A stretch of 41,520 nt of DNA from Acidobacteriota bacterium. Lineage in GTDB: Bacteria; Acidobacteriota; Vicinamibacteria; Vicinamibacterales; UBA2999. The DNA lies in contig JACPCS010000137.1 in the NCBI GenBank assembly GCA_016184455.1, forward strand, positions 1-41,520, in the 5' to 3' direction. A program made the translations under genes and the position numbers. This document shows, in pieces, positions 37,852 to 41,520 of this stretch. Under the pieces are notes generated by a model. It was not told the DNA's origin and searched no databases. It was given only the letters and a program-made list of their open reading frames with translations. The stretch's first letter is position 1, and every line of letters starts with the position of its first letter.

Positions 37852-37862
37852 GAGGATCAATC

Positions 37863-38696
37863 ATGAGCGTGTCGTTGTGGCTCCGCCGCATGGCGGCGGC
37901 ACTCGTCCTGGTGGTGTTCGCCGCGGGCCAGGCTGCGGCGCAGGCGGCGCAGAAGCCGGCCGCCGACGATGACTTCGTCCCGCAGGTCGGCCAGGCGGGC
38001 AAGGACGTCGTGTGGGTGCCGACGCCGCCCGAGCTGGTCGAGGCGATGCTCGACATGGCGAAGGTGACGCCGCAGGACTACGTGATCGACCTCGGATCGG
38101 GCGACGGCCGCAACGTGATTGCCGCCGCCAGGCGCGGCGCGCGGGCGATCGGCGTCGAATTCAACCCGAAAATGGTGGTGCTCTCGAAGCGCAACGCCGC
38201 CGCCGCGGGCGTGGGCGACCGCGCGAGCTTCGTCGAGGGCGACATGTACGAGGCCGACATCTCCAAGGCAACGGTGATGGCGCTCTTCCTGCTGCCGAGC
38301 AACATGCTGCAGCTCCGCCCGAAGTTCCTCAACCTGCGCCCCGGCAGCCGGATCGTGTCCAACACGTTCGGCATCGAGGGATGGACGCCCGACGAAACAC
38401 GGACCATCGAAGGCAACTGCAGCGCCTGGTGCACGGCGCTCCTCTGGATCGTCCCCGCGAAAGTCGGCGGCAAGTGGCGCCTGGGCGACGGCGAGCTGAT
38501 GTTCGAGCAGGAATATCAGATGCTGAAGGGGACGCTCGATGGCCAGCCGATCGCCAACGGCCGGCTCCGCGGCGATCAGATCCGCTTTGTCGTCGGCACG
38601 ACCGAGTACACCGGCACCGTGAACGGCAACCGGATCGAAGGAATGGTGCGCGGCGGCGGACCCGCCACCAGCTTTGCGGCCATGCGGCTGAACTAG
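37863..38696 (+). CDS. Exported SAM-dependent methyltransferase
   Basis: 277 residues. A signal peptide (MSVSLWLRRMAAALVLVVFA, then GQAAAQ) precedes a class I methyltransferase domain: VPTPPELVEAMLDMAKVTP, motif I YVIDLGSGDGRNVIAAARRG near 79-98, acidic motif IGVEFNPKMVVLSKRNA, and MALFLLPSNMLQLRPKFLNL. A C-terminal beta-rich part (GDGELMFEQEYQMLKGTLDG) is added. As with the gene at 32089, a methyltransferase with an export signal is odd because SAM is cytoplasmic. GGAGGA gives a clear start. Confidence 0.85.
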   Translation: MSVSLWLRRMAAALVLVVFAAGQAAAQAAQKPAADDDFVPQVGQAGKDVVWVPTPPELVEAMLDMAKVTPQDYVIDLGSGDGRNVIAAARRGARAIGVEFNPKMVVLSKRNAAAAGVGDRASFVEGDMYEADISKATVMALFLLPSNMLQLRPKFLNLRPGSRIVSNTFGIEGWTPDETRTIEGNCSAWCTALLWIVPAKVGGKWRLGDGELMFEQEYQMLKGTLDGQPIANGRLRGDQIRFVVGTTEYTGTVNGNRIEGMVRGGGPATSFAAMRLN

Positions 38697-38784
38697 GTAG
38701 CTTGGTCGCTGGGTAGCTATGTAGCTGGGTAGCTGAGTTACGTGCTTACCCAGCTACCCAGCTACTTAGCGACCAAGCTACCTA
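38694..38784. repeat. 91-bp palindrome holding two stop codons
   Basis: TAGGTAGCTTGGTCGCT (38694-38710) and AGCGACCAAGCTACCTA (38768-38784) are perfect 17-bp complements; the inner part consists of further GTAGCT/AGCTAC and GGGTAGCTG/CAGCTACCC units. The TAG stop of the methyltransferase begins the left arm and, on the other strand, the TAG stop of the in-frame S8 peptidase tail begins the right arm. Likely also a strong bidirectional terminator. Confidence 0.85.
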
Positions 38785-40475
38785 CGGGAACGTGAGCGTC
38801 GCCCACACGTCCGTATTGCTCGTTGTCGCCGCGATCGAGTAGAGATCTCCCCAGACGATATTCGCCGGATTGCTCGTGTCGCCCCAGACGATGTTGTCGC
38901 CCCAGACGATGTTGTCACCCCAGACGATGTTGTCGCCCCAGACGATGTTGTCGCCCCAGACGATGTTGTCGCCCCGTCGCCCCAGACGATGTTCTGCGCC
39001 CAGGGGAGTGCGGCGCCGGCAATCGTCGTCACCGGACTGATGCCGCCCATCAGCCATGAGGAGCCCACTGGTGCCGAGGTGTTGATCAGCGCGGCAAGAC
39101 TGATCGCGCCAGCGGCGTTGATCGCACCAGCCCCCTGTGTGAGCGTGTCGTACTCCACCCCGAGGCTGTCCTTCATCCGGAAGGCGCTGAACTGCAGAAT
39201 CGCCTTCACGGCGTTCGGCGTCGGCGACGGGTGCGACGGGTATCCATTGGCCTCGCGATTGGCCTGAATGATCAGGGCGGCCACGCCGCTCGCCACGGCC
39301 GTCGCCATGCTCGAGCCGCTCAGCGTGAGGAAGTCCGCGCTCACCCGCAGCGAGCTGTAGTTCTTGTACAGAGCCGTCGTGCGCGACGTGTTCGACACGA
39401 GCTTATGGCCGGGCGCCAGGATGTCCGGCTTGGCGTAACCGTCGTACCAGGTGGGTCCGCGCGAGCTGTACGGCGCCGGGACATCGTCGCCGCGCCCGAC
39501 AGTCCCGTTCATGTTGAACGCGCCCACCGTAATCGCGGATGGCGCGTTGCCCGGCGAGGTGACGCCCGCATAGCCTGACTGGCCGGTCTGCGCGTTCACG
39601 CCGAAGTTGCCGGCCGACGCGACCACGACGATCCCCGCGCGGACCGCCTGCTCGACAGCCTGCACGAGCGGGTCGGTCGCGGCCGGCTCATAAATGGGAT
39701 GTCCGAGCGACAGGTTGATGATGTCGATCCCGATCTGCTGCCTGTTCGCGGTCGCGTAGGCGACCGCATTGATCACGTCGCTCGTGTAGCCCTGGCCGTA
39801 GCGGTCGAGCGCCATCATCGCGATCAACCGGACGCCGGGCGCCACGCCCGTGTATTGACCGGACGATTTCGAGCCGCTGCTGCCGATGAGGCCGCCAACG
39901 TGGGTGCCGTGGCCGTAGGCGTCCTCCGACAGCGTATACCGGCTGTCGCCGTTCAAGAAGTTGTAGAAACCGGCGAAGCGTCCGTTGAAGTCCTCGCCCG
40001 ACAGGAGGCCAGAGTCGATGATCGCCACGCCTACACCCGCGCCGGTTGCGGCAGCCGACAGGCCGAGTGTTTCCCGCAACATGTTGACGGCCGCGGTGCC
40101 CCCGCCGCCACCCTTGGGTCCGGCATGCGTGGCAACGATCGCGTCGTCGGACATCCTGGACACGCACGGGTTCGCCTCGAACTCCTGCGCGTGCGTGGCG
40201 TGCACGATCGCCGTCCACGCCCGAATCGACGGCTGCTCGCTGACCATCGTATCGCCGTGGTTCCTGAGCGAATCCTTCAGGGCGGTGTCACAGGCCGGGT
40301 CGGTCTGGAGGATCACCCGCAGTGAGGTCGCGCCGTTCGCCAGCGCCTTTCGAACCGAGGTATCGGCCTTGGTCAGACTCTGCGCGGACGCGGTCTGCGC
40401 GAACACGGTGAACACGGTGAACGTGCCGACGAGCAGCGATACGAGCAGGGGGGCGACGGCGCGCGTTGGATGCAT
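38778..40475 (-). CDS. S8 subtilisin-like peptidase with frameshifted NIVWGD tail
   Basis: Exported serine peptidase. A signal peptide (MHPTRAVAPLLVSLLVG to SAQ) and a propeptide-like region precede the catalytic domain: VAIIDSGL (Asp near 154), YGHGTHVGGLIG (His near 189), ASAGNFG with the oxyanion Asn near 289, and LSGSSMATAVASG (Ser near 388). After LPWAQNIVWGDGA the frame reads a meaningless ATTSSG repeat to 38778, while another frame continues DNIVWGD five times and ends in SNTDVWATLTFP with a stop at 38782-38784. So an indel of 1 or 8 bp in the repeats has shifted the tail. The catalytic domain is intact. Confidence 0.88.
   Translation of the reverse strand: MHPTRAVAPLLVSLLVGTFTVFTVFAQTASAQSLTKADTSVRKALANGATSLRVILQTDPACDTALKDSLRNHGDTMVSEQPSIRAWTAIVHATHAQEFEANPCVSRMSDDAIVATHAGPKGGGGGTAAVNMLRETLGLSAAATGAGVGVAIIDSGLLSGEDFNGRFAGFYNFLNGDSRYTLSEDAYGHGTHVGGLIGSSGSKSSGQYTGVAPGVRLIAMMALDRYGQGYTSDVINAVAYATANRQQIGIDIINLSLGHPIYEPAATDPLVQAVEQAVRAGIVVVASAGNFGVNAQTGQSGYAGVTSPGNAPSAITVGAFNMNGTVGRGDDVPAPYSSRGPTWYDGYAKPDILAPGHKLVSNTSRTTALYKNYSSLRVSADFLTLSGSSMATAVASGVAALIIQANREANGYPSHPSPTPNAVKAILQFSAFRMKDSLGVEYDTLTQGAGAINAAGAISLAALINTSAPVGSSWLMGGISPVTTIAGAALPWAQNIVWGDGATTSSGATTSSGATTSSGVTTSSGATTSSGATRAIRRISSGEISTRSRRQRAIRTCGRRSRSRR
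38881..38993 (-). repeat. 18-bp tandem repeats coding NIVWGD
   Basis: On the plus strand GCCCCAGACGATGTT recurs every 18 bp at 38881, 38899, 38917, 38935 and 38953, and again at 38979 after an off-phase GTCGCCCC segment; a diverged copy lies near 38856. Read on the minus strand the unit encodes NIVWGD. The off-phase step is the site of the frameshift. Confidence 0.88.
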
Positions 40476-40734
40476 GGTGCGCAGAGGCAGGGCAATCCGG
40501 CCGCCAAGGGCGCAACCGTGCAATTACTGGCGTTCCGACGGAAATGCGTCGCGGGGCTGTCGGTGGATCGGCCGCACCGGCAGCGCACACCTCCCGTCAA
40601 TCAGAGGGGATAGAGTTCACTTCTGGCCGAAAGCGCCCGGAAAAGTGTGCGGGTACGGCACGGTCGGCTTTCCGACTCCATCGGATCCCGGTTTCCGACA
40701 CGTCGGGAAGCCGTCACATGGCGCTAGAGCGGGG
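40476..40734. other. Intergenic, no gene supported
   Basis: About 260 bp upstream of the S8 peptidase and downstream of the cysteine-rich gene on the same strand. No open frame with a credible start is seen. It presumably contains the peptidase promoter; no clear box was identified. Confidence 0.35.
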
Positions 40735-40983
40735 TTATCGCGTGCGGGTCGCGGTGTGGCATTCCTTGACGCAGTCGAGGATGCATTCCGCTCGCTCGAT
40801 GCCGGGAGCAGTGGTATTCACGCAGCAAAAGGCGCAGATCTGCAAGCACGGCTGACCGCCGCCAACCGCGGGGCAGACTTCTTCGGACTTCGGTCCCTGA
40901 GCTTTCGAGCCGACCTCGAAAAGAACCAGCCCCACGAGCACAAGACCGACTCCAAGGCGCCCAAAGAATCTGTTCGGTGACAT
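40735..40983 (-). CDS. Small exported cysteine-rich protein
   Basis: 82 residues. An N-terminal hydrophobic segment (LGVGLVLVGLVLFEVG, residues 10-25) follows FFGR and looks like a signal peptide or anchor. The mature part has eight cysteines in about 40 residues (VCPAVGGGQPCLQICAFCC, then ECILDCVKECH), suggesting a disulphide-bonded mini-protein or a metal-binding peptide. No family recognised. It is 3 bp downstream of another small gene and probably in one operon with it. Confidence 0.65.
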   Translation of the reverse strand: MSPNRFFGRLGVGLVLVGLVLFEVGSKAQGPKSEEVCPAVGGGQPCLQICAFCCVNTTAPGIERAECILDCVKECHTATRTR

Positions 40984-40986
40984 CGG

Positions 40987-41193
40987 TTACCCCTGCGTCC
41001 CGTCCTCGTTCGCGCCCAGCACGTCCCACGCGATGAGGACCTCGTCGCGCGGCCAGCCATCCTCGTCGAGCGCGCCTTCGGCATTCGCGTTGCCGTAGCC
41101 GTCGGGCGGCCCTTCGATCGCCCCCTTGTGCAGATCGGAATCGTCGAGATGCAGGGTCACTTGAGGGCTCTGGGGCGCGCGATGCTCCGTCAT
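40987..41193 (-). CDS. Small acidic hypothetical protein
   Basis: 68 residues from ATG 41193 (MTEHRAPQSPQVTLHLDDSD); an upstream ATG at 41220 is possible. It is acidic and polar with a C-terminal half rich in Asp, Glu, Gly and Trp (EDGWPRDEVLIAWDVLGANE). No transmembrane segment, cysteine or known motif. Separated by only 3 bp from the cysteine-rich gene, so they are likely co-translated. Coding status is moderate because both genes are short. Confidence 0.5.
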   Translation of the reverse strand: MTEHRAPQSPQVTLHLDDSDLHKGAIEGPPDGYGNANAEGALDEDGWPRDEVLIAWDVLGANEDGTQG

Positions 41194-41520
41194 GCCCGTG
41201 AAACGCCGGATACCGTCCACGCGAGCTGCCCGGATAGTAAGCCGTTCGACCGGCCCCCGCCACCCTTTTCTTCATGCCGACCGGCCGACCCCCCGGTCGG
41301 AAGAGCGACACGCCTGGCCACGGTCCCAAGTCTTGCTTGTCGAATCGTTTCAACAACTTACGGGCGCCCCTCGCCACCCCAGCCGGCGGTCCCCGTCTTG
41401 CTCGGTCGGCCGACATGCCGTTAATCCGGCGCTCTATGTCGCTTTCAGTCGCACTCTTGCGCGCTCTTGCGCCGGTGCATCACCGCGCACGTCTCGCAGC
41501 ATCTTCCACAGTGTCAGGGT
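41194..41520. other. Window end, no gene supported
   Basis: About 330 bp with no frame I can support on either strand. It presumably holds the promoter for the two small leftward genes and the edge of whatever follows outside the window. Confidence 0.35.

Noticed and set aside
37769..37862. Possible SAM-related riboswitch in the leader of the methyltransferase gene
   Set aside because: Two hairpins are visible, but I cannot match them to any known riboswitch core, and the first resembles a dispersed repeat of this genome.
38881..38993. Regular short repeats resembling a CRISPR array
   Set aside because: The 18-bp units are contiguous without spacers and encode NIVWGD in the S8 peptidase; no cas gene is near.

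Overview
The window is high-GC bacterial chromosome, most likely from Acidobacteriota (class Vicinamibacteria or a relative), probably a metagenome or environmental genome. The best clues are a VWFA-related secreted protein of the type typical of Acidobacteria (5361-6593), a secreted amidohydrolase, an M20 peptidase and an oligoendopeptidase F with export signals, an S8 peptidase with an NIVWGD repeat tail, and many gene starts that lie 6-8 nt behind a -10 box (leaderless transcripts). The assignment is inference; no rRNA or tRNA gene was seen.

Left flank (1-12738): a partial membrane protein, an M20-type peptidase, an orphan DNA methyltransferase, an amidohydrolase with an apparent internal deletion, a LysR regulator, the VWFA protein, two sugar-phosphate genes (rpiB and 6-phosphogluconolactonase), a TVP38-family membrane protein with two hypothetical genes upstream of it, a single-domain response regulator, and the haem genes hemE-hemG. 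From 12739 to about 13720 there is roughly 1 kb with no recognisable gene, only repeats and a candidate sigma-54 promoter.

Central island (about 13.4-32.07 kb, all on the + strand): a large gas vesicle locus. Structural and assembly genes are gvpA, gvpN, gvpF, gvpL, gvpG, gvpS, gvpK and gvpJ. Mixed with them are two Hsp20 proteins around a Cdc48/VCP-like double AAA+ ATPase, a coiled-coil protein directly after gvpA, two small zinc-ribbon proteins, an unrecognised small helical protein, a full-length NtrC-type sigma-54 activator, three single-domain receivers, one PAS histidine kinase, one intact PAS-GAF hybrid kinase and one hybrid kinase broken by a deletion. Good matches to the sigma-54 (-24/-12) promoter lie upstream of gvpA and upstream of the activator's own operon, so the simplest reading is a gas vesicle regulon switched by sigma-54 and fed by several two-component inputs. 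The locus ends in a receiver gene cut off before its phospho-acceptor, which looks like a junction. A repeat family lies at the left edge and inside the locus.

Right flank (32089-41520): an exported O-methyltransferase-like protein, arginase, oligoendopeptidase F, a zinc metallopeptidase translationally coupled to an ATP-grasp ligase, a second exported SAM-methyltransferase, the S8 peptidase with a frameshift in its repeat tail, and two small genes, one of them a cysteine-rich exported peptide. Several intergenic gaps hold inverted repeats, including one 91-bp palindrome carrying the stop codons of two convergent genes.
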